From assembly GCA_964636705.1 (NCBI GenBank), contig CAZWUJ010000001.1:62001-126000 (forward strand): a stretch of DNA of 64,000 nt, written 5' to 3'. The position numbers and the translations under genes are program-made. Source of the stretch: VXRJ01 sp964636705 (GTDB lineage: Bacteria > Acidobacteriota > Vicinamibacteria > Vicinamibacterales > UBA8438). A model generated the notes under the pieces. The model was not told the origin of the DNA, made no database searches, and saw only the letters and a list, made by a program, of their open reading frames with translations. This document shows, piece after piece, positions 17,661-25,585 of this stretch (position 1 is the first letter of the stretch; each line of letters opens with the position of its first letter).

Positions 17661-18778
17661 CCCAGCGTCTGGACCTCCACCGAAAGCACTGGCGGAAGGT
17701 CGTGAACGATGGGCGCCCAGCGATCGCCCCCGTCATTCGAAACGTAAACCTGGCCGCCGGTCGTGCCGACATAGACGCCGCATGGATCGACGGTGTCGAC
17801 CGCCATCGCGTCACGCAGGACATTGACGTAGCAGTGCTGCTGCGGCAGACCCTCAGTCAGCGCCTCCCATTCGCCCCCACCGTTCCGGCTCCGGTAGACA
17901 CGCAGCCGGCCGTCGGGCGGATAGTGTTCCGAGTCGCTCTTGATCGGAACGACGTAGATCGTCTCTGGTTCGTGCGCGTGGACGGCGATGGGGAACCCGA
18001 AGTCGGACGGAAGGTTGCCGCTCACTTCACGCCAGGAATCGCCGCCGTCGTCGCTCCGCATCACGTCCCAGTGCTTCTGCATGTACAGAACATCTGGCCG
18101 CGACGGATGCATCGCGAGGCGATGCACGCAGTGGCCGACCTCCCCCTCGGGGTTGTCCGCAATCATGTCCGGCGAGCGGAGGCCGCGGTTTATCGGACGC
18201 CAGGTCGCGCCGGCATCGTCGCTCCGGAACGCCCCGGCGGCGGAGATGGCGACGTAGATGCGACCGCTGCCCGACGGATCGAGCAGGATGGTGTGGAGGC
18301 ACATGCCGCCGGCGCCAGGCTGCCACTTCGGTGAGCTCGGATGCTGGCGCAGACCGGGCAGCTCGCACCACGACTGACCGCCGTCCGTTGTCCGGAACAG
18401 TGCCGCATCCTCCACGCCAGCGTAGACATGGTCGGGATCGGTGGATGACGGTTCCAGATGCCACACGCGCTTGAACTCGAACGGGTGGGGCGTGCCGTCG
18501 TAGTAGAGGTGCGTGCCGGCGTCCCCTTCGTAGGCGAAATCGTTTCCGACCGTTTCCCACGTCCGGCCACCGTCGTTGGAGCGCTGTACCACCTGGCCGA
18601 ACCAGTCCGCGTACTGCGCCGCATAGACACGGTTCGGGTCGGCAGGCGAACCGGCGACATGGAAGACCTCCCAGCCGGCAGCGTGGGGACCATCGACCGT
18701 CCAGTCCGCACGCAACCCGTCTGCTGACAGGACGAACGCCCCTTTTCGCGTTCCGACCAGCACCCTTACGCCGCTCAT
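17657..18778 (-). CDS. BNR/sialidase-like beta-propeller protein
   Basis: A 373-residue protein without a clear signal peptide. It is built of repeated Asp-box (BNR) motifs: STNDGGRTW-type blocks such as SNDGGRTWE, TTDGGQSW, SDDAGATW, SDDGGDSW, SRNGGGEW and SNDGGDRW, each about 40-60 residues apart. These form the blades of a sialidase/VPS10-type propeller, but the sialidase Arg triad and RIP motif are not evident, so enzymatic activity is doubtful. It is coupled by ATGA to the MoaD-like gene downstream. Confidence 0.85.
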   Translation of the reverse strand: MSGVRVLVGTRKGAFVLSADGLRADWTVDGPHAAGWEVFHVAGSPADPNRVYAAQYADWFGQVVQRSNDGGRTWETVGNDFAYEGDAGTHLYYDGTPHPFEFKRVWHLEPSSTDPDHVYAGVEDAALFRTTDGGQSWCELPGLRQHPSSPKWQPGAGGMCLHTILLDPSGSGRIYVAISAAGAFRSDDAGATWRPINRGLRSPDMIADNPEGEVGHCVHRLAMHPSRPDVLYMQKHWDVMRSDDGGDSWREVSGNLPSDFGFPIAVHAHEPETIYVVPIKSDSEHYPPDGRLRVYRSRNGGGEWEALTEGLPQQHCYVNVLRDAMAVDTVDPCGVYVGTTGGQVYVSNDGGDRWAPIVHDLPPVLSVEVQTLG

Positions 18779-18868
18779 CGTAAGTCCTCCAATCGAATCC
18801 GACCGCCGTTGGCGCTGCCCGCCAGGCCGCAGCGAAACGCGGCAAGTCTATCAGCCCGGCGATGCGGC

Positions 18869-19600
18869 CTAGGGAACGGACGTGAGGACGTCGGCGGGCA
18901 CGCCCGCGAGACGTGCGCGTCCCTGATCGAGCACGATTACGCGCTCTGCGACGCGGCGCACTTCCTCCGCCGAGTGCGAGACGTAGAGCATGGGCGTGCC
19001 CAGTTCATCACGCACCCGCTCAAGATACGGCAGGATGCGGCCGCGCAGGCTGGCGTCGAGCGCGGCGAGCGGCTCGTCGAGCAGCAGTAGATCCGGCTCG
19101 GTCACCAGGGCACGGGCCAGGGCCACGCGCTGGCGCTCGCCGCCGGACAGACTTCCCACCGACCTATCGAGAAGCGCGTCGATCTCGAGCAGTGCGAGGA
19201 TTGGCGCGTGTGTCGCGGCTGGATCCATGCCATGCCGCCTCGTGCGGCGATCGCCATGCGCGCCGTACATCACGTTGCCGCGAACGTCCAGGTGCGGGAA
19301 GAGTGCGAGATCCTGTGGAACGTAGCCGACGCGGCGGTCGTGGGGCGGCACGTCGATCCCCCGGATGTCGTCGAAGAGCACACGGTCGCCGATCCGAATC
19401 CGACCGGCGTCGGGCCGGCGGAGACCAGCGACGGCGGCGAGCGTCGTCGTCTTGCCGGATCCGGATGGCCCGAACAGCGCGACGGTGCTAGCTTCGATGG
19501 TCTCGTGCAGTTCGAGCGCAAACCCCCCCTGACGGAGGCGGATGTCTATCACGACCGGCGGCGCGGAGACACTCTCGCGCGTCGCGGCTGGCCCGCTCAT
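18869..19600 (-). CDS. modC: Molybdate ABC transporter ATP-binding protein, short form
   Basis: A 243-residue ABC ATPase. Walker A is GPSGSGKT (44-51), the signature is LSGGERQ, Walker B is LLLLDEP, and the switch His is in LYVSHSAEEV. It would drive molybdate import with ModB and ModA. It starts at ATG 19600 inside the modB stop (ATGA overlap). ModC proteins are usually about 350 residues with a C-terminal TOBE (Mop) domain that binds molybdate; this one stops after the ATPase core. A TOBE domain is found instead in the regulator at 21113-21544. Confidence 0.9.
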   Translation of the reverse strand: MSGPAATRESVSAPPVVIDIRLRQGGFALELHETIEASTVALFGPSGSGKTTTLAAVAGLRRPDAGRIRIGDRVLFDDIRGIDVPPHDRRVGYVPQDLALFPHLDVRGNVMYGAHGDRRTRRHGMDPAATHAPILALLEIDALLDRSVGSLSGGERQRVALARALVTEPDLLLLDEPLAALDASLRGRILPYLERVRDELGTPMLYVSHSAEEVRRVAERVIVLDQGRARLAGVPADVLTSVP

Positions 19601-20253
19601 GATGTCGCTCCGAGGCGATTCGACAGATGAACCGCTGCGAATCCAATCGCGACCGCCGCACCAATCAGCACCATGGCCGCCGTGTCGCGGCCCAACTCCG
19701 CATTGCGGTAGATGGCGACCGATAGCGTGCGCGCCCCCGGCAGCGCGCCGGCCAGCATGATTGTCGCGCCGAACTCGCCGATGGCGCGCGAGAAGCCGAG
19801 CACCGTCCCGGCGAGCAGAGCGCGGCGGGCCAGGGGCAGGCTGACGGTATGGAAGACACGCCATGGCCTCGCGCCCAGCGTCGCCGCCACCTCCTCGTAG
19901 CGGCGATCCGCCTGTTCGAACCCGGCGCGGGCGGTCCGGATGAGGAGCGGCAGGCCCATCACCGCCATCGCGATGACGACGCCACGCCAAGTGAAGACGA
20001 CCTCCACCCCGAGCGGTTCGAGCATCGCACCGATAGGCCCGCGGCGCCCGAACAGCTTCAGCAACAGAAGCCCCGTAGCGACCGGCGGCACCACCAGCGG
20101 CAGGGAGACGAGCGTTTCAACGACCGATCGTCCCCGGAACCGGCGGCGGGCGAGCACCCACGCGATCGCGATTCCCGGCGGCAGCATCAGGACCGTTGCC
20201 ACCGCCGCCATCAGCAGCGTGAAGCCGGTCACCTCGATCAGCTCGGCAATCAT
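19597..20253 (-). CDS. modB: Molybdate ABC transporter permease
   Basis: A 218-residue integral membrane protein with five or six hydrophobic segments and the permease EAA-type loop, here EEVAATLGARPWRVFHTVSLPLARRA, in the usual place about 80 residues from the C-terminus. Length and loop fit ModB. It overlaps modA (upstream) and modC (downstream) by 4 nt each, so the three are translated as a coupled unit. Confidence 0.92.
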   Translation of the reverse strand: MIAELIEVTGFTLLMAAVATVLMLPPGIAIAWVLARRRFRGRSVVETLVSLPLVVPPVATGLLLLKLFGRRGPIGAMLEPLGVEVVFTWRGVVIAMAVMGLPLLIRTARAGFEQADRRYEEVAATLGARPWRVFHTVSLPLARRALLAGTVLGFSRAIGEFGATIMLAGALPGARTLSVAIYRNAELGRDTAAMVLIGAAVAIGFAAVHLSNRLGATS

Positions 20254-21041
20254 GGCAGAGCGACGAACCCCGCTTCGTCGAACAGCCGGCGCGCGGTGGA
20301 CGACTGAAGATAGTGGAGGAAACGCGCGGCGCCCGCGCGATTCGGTGCGTCGGCGGTGATGGCCGCGGGATACACGATGGCCGGACCGTCGTTGATCGGC
20401 ACCTCGAAGGCTACGGTCGCCCCGGAGGTCGTTTGCACGTCAGTTCGGTAGACGACGCCCGCGTCGGCGGCGCCTGACTCCACGGCGCGAAGCGCGGCAC
20501 GGACGTTGCTTGCGGGAACCACCTTCGGAGCAAGCGCGTCCCAGATGCCGGCCGCGCGGAGCCAGTCGCGCGCGTACACGCCGGCCGGCACCGCCTCGGG
20601 ATCGCCCACGGCAAGGCGTCCGATCGACTCGTGCGCCAGGTCTTCCGGGCCCGCCACGCTGCCGGGCCGGTCCGACGGCACGACGACGACAAGTTGATTG
20701 GTCAGGAGATCGACCCGGCTGCCGGCCTCAAGTCGGCCGGCCGCAGCCGCGCGCTCCATCTGCAACACGTCTGCGCTGACGAACAGATCGACTGGCGCAC
20801 CTTCAACAATCTGGGATACCAGCATCTGCGACCCGGCGACGTTCAGCCGGACCGCTGTCCCGGTTTCCGCCTCGTATCGCTCCGCAATCACCGCCATCAC
20901 TTCCGAAAGACTGGCGGCCGCCGAGACCAGGATCGGTGCAGCATCACCGCTTTCGGCCTCGGCGCCATTCCGGCCCGCGGAACCGCCGCACGCCGTCAGT
21001 AGTCCCAAGACGCTCGCGAGCAGAGCCGCGCGACCTCGCAT
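20250..21041 (-). CDS. modA: Molybdate-binding periplasmic lipoprotein
   Basis: A 263-residue substrate-binding protein. The lipoprotein signal is MRGRAALLASVLGLLTACGG. The mature domain starts ILVSAAASLSEVM, the ModA signature around the first oxyanion-binding serine, and continues with LNVAGSQMLVSQIVEGAPVDLFVSAD. The late Tyr contact is in AGVVYRTDV. It delivers molybdate (or tungstate) to ModBC. A good promoter lies directly upstream, with its -10 only 9 nt before the ATG and no clear Shine-Dalgarno. Confidence 0.92.
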   Translation of the reverse strand: MRGRAALLASVLGLLTACGGSAGRNGAEAESGDAAPILVSAAASLSEVMAVIAERYEAETGTAVRLNVAGSQMLVSQIVEGAPVDLFVSADVLQMERAAAAGRLEAGSRVDLLTNQLVVVVPSDRPGSVAGPEDLAHESIGRLAVGDPEAVPAGVYARDWLRAAGIWDALAPKVVPASNVRAALRAVESGAADAGVVYRTDVQTTSGATVAFEVPINDGPAIVYPAAITADAPNRAGAARFLHYLQSSTARRLFDEAGFVALP

Positions 21042-21050
21042 TCGAACAAT

Positions 21051-21078
21051 ATAGTATGATTCCAGTCAGTACGGTCAA
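21051..21078 (-). promoter_or_regulatory. Promoter of modABC
   Basis: Minus strand: TTGACC (21073-21078), 16 nt, TACTAT (21051-21056). The -10 ends 9 nt before the modA ATG (21041), so the transcript is probably leaderless or nearly so. It lies in the 71-nt gap shared with the divergent HTH-TOBE regulator. Confidence 0.6.
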
Positions 21079-21087
21079 ACGATTTGA
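21075..21087. promoter_or_regulatory. Candidate operator overlapping the modABC -35 box
   Basis: TCAAACGATTTGA is a perfect inverted repeat with 5-bp arms and a 3-nt centre. It overlaps the -35 of the modA promoter, a natural position for repression by the adjacent regulator. Confidence 0.4.
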
Positions 21088-21112
21088 GTCGATTAGTACA
21101 GCCTGTGCAACC

Positions 21113-21544
21113 ATGCCGTTCCTGACCGTCCGTGAAGCGGCCGACCGACTCGGCATCGGCTACTCGACACTGAAGCGCTGGATCTACAAGGGCGCTGTCC
21201 GTTCCCTGCGAACCGAGGGCGGCCATCACCGCATCTCAGAGGAGGAAGTGACGCGCCTTCTCGCTGGCCGCGGGGCGCCTCCCGACCGCCGCCGTCGCCG
21301 CCCCAGCGGCGGCGGCGTGCTGGTTTCGCTGAGCGGTCGCAATCGTCTGCGCGGCGTTGTGGAAGAAGTCCGCCGCGAAGGCCTTCTCGCCCAGGTACGC
21401 CTCCGCATCGGCGACCAGATCCTGACCGCCGTCATCACGCGAGACGCCGTCGACGAAGTCCGTCTCAAGCGGGGCGACGAAGCTACCGCCATCGTCAAGG
21501 CGACCGAAGTGATGATCGGCCGCGAGGCGCAGGAGTCTGCCTAG
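21113..21544 (+). CDS. Molybdate-responsive regulator: excisionase-type HTH plus TOBE domain
   Basis: A 143-residue protein. Residues 1-50 (FLTVREAADRLGIGYSTLK) are a MerR/excisionase-type winged helix. After an Arg/Gly-rich linker, residues about 77-138 form a TOBE/Mop domain (LSGRNRLRGVVEEV, TAVITRDAVDEVRLK, ATAIVKATEVMIG), which binds molybdate in ModE, ModC and Mop. By domain content and position divergent to modA it should sense molybdate and control modABC; this is inference. I prefer ATG 21113 because it starts the HTH directly; ATG 21056 is in frame but lies in the modA promoter. Its TAG stop shares CTAG with the convergent gene's stop. Confidence 0.8.
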   Translation: MPFLTVREAADRLGIGYSTLKRWIYKGAVRSLRTEGGHHRISEEEVTRLLAGRGAPPDRRRRRPSGGGVLVSLSGRNRLRGVVEEVRREGLLAQVRLRIGDQILTAVITRDAVDEVRLKRGDEATAIVKATEVMIGREAQESA

Positions 21545-22005
21545 CGGGCAGAAAACGTCGGAGGCAGGACGGACTGGACCTGTAGGCCCCAGTGGCCGTC
21601 CTGATTGGTAATGATGTAGAGCGCGGGTAGGGTGCGGTACGGCGATCCATCCGCCTGGCGGCGGCTCGTGACGACTCGGAAATGAACCTTGTCGGCTGAC
21701 ACCTGAGTGGCGTCGACCAGGTCAAGCGTCGTATGGTCCCACCCTTCGGCCGCCCGGAGAAGATCGAAGTCCACGACGATCTCCTCGGGATTGTCCCGAA
21801 CGACAATCTGGCCGTTGAGGCCGATGCTGATCCGCGGAAAGTTGGTGACCGCCGCGATGGCGTCGTTGTCTTCGTCGTTCCAGGCGCGGATGTACTCGTC
21901 AAGTGCGGCGCGGGCGGCAACCGCCGCGTCGTCCCCCTGAGCCCGGGCTGACTGAGGCAGTCCCAGCAGGAATGCCGCCAGACCAATCGCCAGTGCAAAC
22001 TTCAT
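21541..22005 (-). CDS. Exported NTF2/SnoaL-like small protein
   Basis: A 154-residue protein with a signal peptide ending at about SARAQG. The mature part (AALDEYIRAWNDEDNDAIAAVTNFP through LPALYIITNQDGHWGLQVQSV) has the layout of an NTF2-like/SnoaL fold: an opening helix, a short catalytic-pocket region and a curved sheet ending in a Trp-rich strand. Function unknown. It starts at ATG 22005 after GAGGGAC, and a perfect TATAAT (22018-22023, minus strand) lies 12 nt upstream. The stop codon and that of the convergent regulator share one CTAG (21541-21544). Confidence 0.72.
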   Translation of the reverse strand: MKFALAIGLAAFLLGLPQSARAQGDDAAVAARAALDEYIRAWNDEDNDAIAAVTNFPRISIGLNGQIVVRDNPEEIVVDFDLLRAAEGWDHTTLDLVDATQVSADKVHFRVVTSRRQADGSPYRTLPALYIITNQDGHWGLQVQSVLPPTFSAR

Positions 22006-22115
22006 GTCCCTCTTCCGATTATAGATGCCGTCGCGGCCGGAGTAGCCATCCTGGCCCGAGGGCTGGCGGTGGAATCCGCGCATCGCGGCGTACGGGGAGA
22101 TGGACGGTAGCGGAT

Positions 22116-22144
22116 TTGACCGGGCTTACCCGCTGGGTTATGGT
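22116..22144 (+). promoter_or_regulatory. Promoter of the histidine operon
   Basis: TTGACC at 22116-22121, 17 nt, TATGGT at 22139-22144: 5 of 6 and 4 of 6 matches to consensus. The predicted start point falls at about 22151-22154, at or next to the leader-peptide ATG. Confidence 0.6.
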
Positions 22145-22153
22145 ACGCGCGCG

Positions 22154-22243
22154 ATGCGAGTCACTGCTGGCCGCGCGTGGCGTCATCACGGTGATCATCA
22201 TCACCATGCCCATCCGGGGGCGGGCCCGTGGCGGTGCGCGTAG
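22154..22243 (+). CDS. hisL: Histidine operon leader peptide
   Basis: ATG at 22154 opens a 29-codon frame ending TAG at 22241-22243. Residues 11-20 read HHGDHHHHAH: seven His in ten codons, four in a row. Such a run in a tiny frame just before his genes and a terminator hairpin is the hallmark of ribosome-mediated attenuation: when charged tRNA-His is scarce the ribosome stalls on the His codons and the downstream terminator does not form. The frame has no clear ribosome site, and the promoter -10 lies 9 nt before the ATG, so it is probably a leaderless message. Too short for ordinary gene calling. Confidence 0.8.
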   Translation: MRVTAGRAWRHHGDHHHHAHPGAGPWRCA

Positions 22244-22280
22244 ACTGACCAGCATACAGACACTCGCACGCGACATGATG

Positions 22281-22311
22281 GCCTCGCCGAAGATGCGGCG
22301 AGGCTTTTTTT
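22281..22311 (+). terminator. Attenuator terminator of the histidine operon
   Basis: Perfect 9-bp stem: GCCTCGCCG (22281-22289) and CGGCGAGGC (22296-22304), 6-nt loop AAGATG, then seven T (22305-22311). It lies 37 nt after the leader-peptide stop and 26 nt before hisI. A likely competing element is the GGCGG run inside the end of hisL (22230-22234), which can pair with the left arm; this needs folding to confirm. Confidence 0.85.
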
Positions 22312-22337
22312 ATGCGCGGACGGGGAGAACGACGACG

Positions 22338-22703
22338 ATGGAGATTGACTTCGACAAGATGGGCGGCCTGGTGCCGGCTGTCGTTCAGGACGACACGAGT
22401 AACGAGGTGCTGATGGTCGGCTTCATGAACGCCACAGCGCTCGAAAGAACCCTGGCGTCCGGGTTCGCTACCTTCTTCAGCCGGAAGCGCAAGACACTCT
22501 GGCTGAAGGGTGAGACTTCCGGGAATCGCCTCAAGGTGCAACGCATCCTGACCGATTGCGACGATGACACCCTTCTGCTCCGCGTGGAGCGACAGGGGGA
22601 GGGCAACGTTTGCCATACGGGAGAACGGAGCTGCTTCTTCAAGGAACTGACCGGCGACGCGGAAAGCAGAGAGGACAGCGTGGCGGCGGGAGGCGCGTCA
22701 TGA
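22338..22703 (+). CDS. hisI: Phosphoribosyl-AMP cyclohydrolase
   Basis: A 121-residue HisI that opens the purine ring of phosphoribosyl-AMP (third step of histidine synthesis). Recognisable motifs are MVGFMNATALERTLASG, TLWLKGETSGN, DCDDDTLL and the zinc Cys/His set NVCHTGERSCFF. There is no fused HisE (pyrophosphohydrolase) domain after residue 110, and no separate hisE is in the window. The ATG at 22338 follows GGGGAG; the open frame upstream covers the attenuator and is not coding. First structural gene of the operon, overlapping hisG by ATGA. Confidence 0.94.
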   Translation: MEIDFDKMGGLVPAVVQDDTSNEVLMVGFMNATALERTLASGFATFFSRKRKTLWLKGETSGNRLKVQRILTDCDDDTLLLRVERQGEGNVCHTGERSCFFKELTGDAESREDSVAAGGAS

Positions 22704-23587
22704 CCCTTCGACTCGGCATACCAAAGGGATCGTTGCAGGAATCCACCGTGCAGCTCTTCGCCCGTGCCGGGTTCAACATCTACACCAGTGAGCGCTCCTA
22801 CTTCCCGACAATTGACGACCCGGAGATCATCTGCACCCTGATTCGCGCGCAGGAGATGGCACGCTACGTCGCCGACGAGGCGGTTGACGCGGGTCTGACC
22901 GGGATCGACTGGATTGCCGAGCACGAAGCTGGTTCCGGCAACGGCGACAACATTATTCGAGTCGCGGACCTGGTCTACTCGAAGCAGAGCTTCCGCAAAG
23001 TTCGCTGGGTCCTGGCGGTACCGGAGGACTCGCGATTCCAGAAACCTGGCGACCTCGAGGGCGGACACGTCTCGACCGAATTGGTGCGGGTCACGGAAGC
23101 GTACTTCTCGCGGCTCGGCGTCAACGTCAGCATCGAGTTCTCGTGGGGTGCGACCGAAGTAAAACCACCCGATCTGGCAGACGCCATCGTGGAGGCGACC
23201 GAGACCGGCTCGACGCTCCGTGCGAACCATCTGCGGATCATCGATACCGTGCTTGAGTCGAACCCGCAACTGATCGCCAATCGGCGCGCGATGGAGGACG
23301 CGACGAAACGGACGAAGATCGAGAACATCGCCCTGTTGCTGAGGGCGGCGATGGAAGCGCAGGGCCGCGTCGGATTGATGCTGAACGTGGAGCGCCCCAA
23401 CCTCGACGCGATCCTGACGCTGCTCCCGGCGCTGCAGCGCCCCACCGTCTCGCCACTGAGCGACGACAATTGGGTGGCCGTCTCGACCGTTCTCGAGGAA
23501 CGGACGGTGCGGGAGCTGATCCCGAAACTGAGCTCCGCGGGCGGGCGCGGAATCGTCGAATTCCCACTCAACAAGATCGTGATGTGA
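22700..23587 (+). CDS. hisG: ATP phosphoribosyltransferase, long form
   Basis: A 295-residue HisG, the committed step joining ATP and PRPP. The N-terminal catalytic part includes LRLGIPKGSLQEST and the PRPP-binding ATETGSTLRAN. The last 75 residues (GLMLNVERPNLDAILTLLP through GIVEFPLNKIVM) are the HisG_C ACT-like domain that binds histidine, so this is the long, feedback-inhibited form that needs no HisZ. ATG at 22700 overlaps the hisI stop. Histidine thus controls flux both at the enzyme and through the attenuator. Confidence 0.95.
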   Translation: MTLRLGIPKGSLQESTVQLFARAGFNIYTSERSYFPTIDDPEIICTLIRAQEMARYVADEAVDAGLTGIDWIAEHEAGSGNGDNIIRVADLVYSKQSFRKVRWVLAVPEDSRFQKPGDLEGGHVSTELVRVTEAYFSRLGVNVSIEFSWGATEVKPPDLADAIVEATETGSTLRANHLRIIDTVLESNPQLIANRRAMEDATKRTKIENIALLLRAAMEAQGRVGLMLNVERPNLDAILTLLPALQRPTVSPLSDDNWVAVSTVLEERTVRELIPKLSSAGGRGIVEFPLNKIVM

Positions 23588-23612
23588 GGACCACCGTCAC
23601 GAGGATCGATGC

Positions 23613-24917
23613 GTGAAGATCATCAGCTCGTCGAATCGACGCACTGTCCAGTCGATCATCGATCGGGGCGCGGCAGGAGATGTTGACGGCCAGGTCGCGG
23701 AACGCGTCGCCGAGATCGTCAACGATGTCCGGAAGCGCGGCGACCGGGCGTTGCGCCACCACGCGCGGAGACTGGACCGGCTCGACGGACCGATTGAGGT
23801 TCCGGCAAACGAGCTGAGTGCAGGGGCCGTGGCAACCCCGCCGGCCGTCCGCTCGGCAATCGCGGAGGCCGCACGCCGGATCCGGCGCGTAGCCGCGAAG
23901 CAGGTGCCGAAGGGGTGGCGGATCGAAGCGGCGCCAGGTGTCTCGATCGAGCAGCGCGTGACGCCCCTTGACCGGGTTGGCTGCTATGTGCCGGGAGGAC
24001 GGCACCCCCTTCCTTCCTCATTGTTGATGACTGCGATTCCCGCGCGGGCTGCAGGTGTCGGGGAGGTGGTTGCGGTCTGCCCCAATCCGGCTCCGGCGGT
24101 GCTTGCCGCGGCGGTCGAGGCGAGGGTGGACCGGCTGTTTCGCATTGGCGGCGCCCAGGCGATAGCCGCCCTAGCCTACGGGACGGTGAGCGTACCTCGC
24201 GTAGACAAGATCGTGGGTCCGGGGAATGCCTATGTAGCTGCGGCCAAGGCGCTGGTCGCACAGGACTGCCCCATTGACTTCTACGCCGGCCCGACCGAGA
24301 TCGTTGTCGTCTCGTCCGACGGCAACCCCGACTGGATCGCCGCCGATCTCGTGGCGCAGGCGGAACACGATCCGGACGCGCGCGCGATTCTTCTGACTCC
24401 GAGCCGGGCGCTTGCGCAGGCAGTCGTGGCCTGCGTGCGCGCGCAGTTGGGTGAGCATCCCTCGGCCGAGCCATCCATCGCCGCGCATGGCGTTGCGGTG
24501 GTCACTTCGACGCTGGACGACGCGATCGATCTGGCCAACCGGATCGCCCCCGAGCATGCGGTAGCCGACACGGTCGCCGATGCGCGCCGGATCACGCATG
24601 CGGGTACCGTCTTCGCGGGACCGTTCGGCGCGCAGGCAGCGGGCGACTATGCGACTGGCTCGAACCACGTGCTTCCGACCGGCGGCGCGGCACGCGCCCG
24701 GGGCGGATTGAGTGCGGGCGACTTCGTGCGGGTCAGCAGCGTGCAGCGGCTGACCCGGGCCGGCCTGCGCCGAATTGCGCCCGCGGTCATTTCGCTGGCT
24801 AATGCCGAAGGACTCCGTGCGCACGCCGCTTCGGTGGCGCGCCGCGTTCTGCCCGATCCGGGAGCGCGCGCCGCGGGCCGCGCGCGGTCGACGCGCCGGG
24901 GAACAGACGGAGGATGA
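23613..24917 (+). CDS. hisD: Histidinol dehydrogenase
   Basis: A 434-residue enzyme that oxidises histidinol to histidine with NAD in two steps. Family motifs: VGCYVPGGRHPLPSSLLM, RIGGAQAIAALAYGT, KIVGPGNAYVAAAK, FYAGPTEIVV, the zinc/catalytic region QAEHDPDA, IAPEHA and the C-terminal GSNHVLPTGG. GTG at 23613 is preceded by GAGGA and is the only start consistent with normal length. The extreme C-terminus is a basic Ala/Arg-rich tail. It overlaps hisB by 4 nt. Confidence 0.95.
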   Translation: MKIISSSNRRTVQSIIDRGAAGDVDGQVAERVAEIVNDVRKRGDRALRHHARRLDRLDGPIEVPANELSAGAVATPPAVRSAIAEAARRIRRVAAKQVPKGWRIEAAPGVSIEQRVTPLDRVGCYVPGGRHPLPSSLLMTAIPARAAGVGEVVAVCPNPAPAVLAAAVEARVDRLFRIGGAQAIAALAYGTVSVPRVDKIVGPGNAYVAAAKALVAQDCPIDFYAGPTEIVVVSSDGNPDWIAADLVAQAEHDPDARAILLTPSRALAQAVVACVRAQLGEHPSAEPSIAAHGVAVVTSTLDDAIDLANRIAPEHAVADTVADARRITHAGTVFAGPFGAQAAGDYATGSNHVLPTGGAARARGGLSAGDFVRVSSVQRLTRAGLRRIAPAVISLANAEGLRAHAASVARRVLPDPGARAAGRARSTRRGTDGG

Positions 24918-25585
24918 GCATCGACGCGGCAATTCGAACCATGACGAAGCGAGCAGCGGCGAAGGAGAGCACGACCGCGCCACGCGCGCCGCGCGGCGCC
25001 CGGACGGCGCAGATCAACCGTGAGACGACCGAGACGCGGATCAGCCTCTGCCTCACGCTCGACGGGCGGGGCCGCTACAGTGTCCGGACCGGCATCCGTT
25101 TCCTTGATCACATGCTGGAGCTGGTCGCGCGCCATGGTGCGTTCGACCTGACGATCGACGCGTCAGGCGACCTCGATGTCGACCAGCACCACACGGTGGA
25201 GGACATCGGCATCGTCCTCGGCGAGGCAGTGGCGGCAGCGCTCGGGTCGAAGCGGGGGATCAACCGGGCGGGATACTTCATCATGCCGATGGACGAAACA
25301 CTGGGCGTCGCCGCAGTCGATCTGAGCGGGCGCGTGCATTCCGTGACCGATCTCAAGCTCCGCGCCCGGTGCGTCGGCGATCTCCAGGCGGAGTTGATCG
25401 ACGACTTCTTCGACGGCTTCGCGCAGGGCGCGAGGGCCAACGTCCACGTGAAGGTGCTCTACGGACGGTCGAGCCATCATCGCGTAGAGGCGGTCTTCAA
25501 GGCGTTCGCGCGAGCACTGCGGGTAGCCTGTTCGCGGGACCGGCAGTTGGGACGGATGCTGCCGAGCACGAAGGAGTTGCTGTGA
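24914..25585 (+). CDS. hisB: Imidazoleglycerol-phosphate dehydratase
   Basis: A 223-residue monofunctional IGPD. The manganese-binding His/Glu repeats are present: FLDHML, DQHHTVEDIG and SSHHRVEAVFKAFARAL, plus the conserved PMDETLG. It has about 30 extra N-terminal residues (Ala/Arg/Thr-rich) over the usual start, which lies near AQINRETTETRI; the ATG at 24914 is nevertheless favoured by its ATGA overlap with hisD. No HisN phosphatase domain is fused. Confidence 0.94.
   Translation: MSIDAAIRTMTKRAAAKESTTAPRAPRGARTAQINRETTETRISLCLTLDGRGRYSVRTGIRFLDHMLELVARHGAFDLTIDASGDLDVDQHHTVEDIGIVLGEAVAAALGSKRGINRAGYFIMPMDETLGVAAVDLSGRVHSVTDLKLRARCVGDLQAELIDDFFDGFAQGARANVHVKVLYGRSSHHRVEAVFKAFARALRVACSRDRQLGRMLPSTKELL

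Noticed and set aside
21056..21112. Longer start for the HTH-TOBE gene at 21056
   Set aside because: It would lie in the modA promoter and adds 19 residues before the HTH with no family match.
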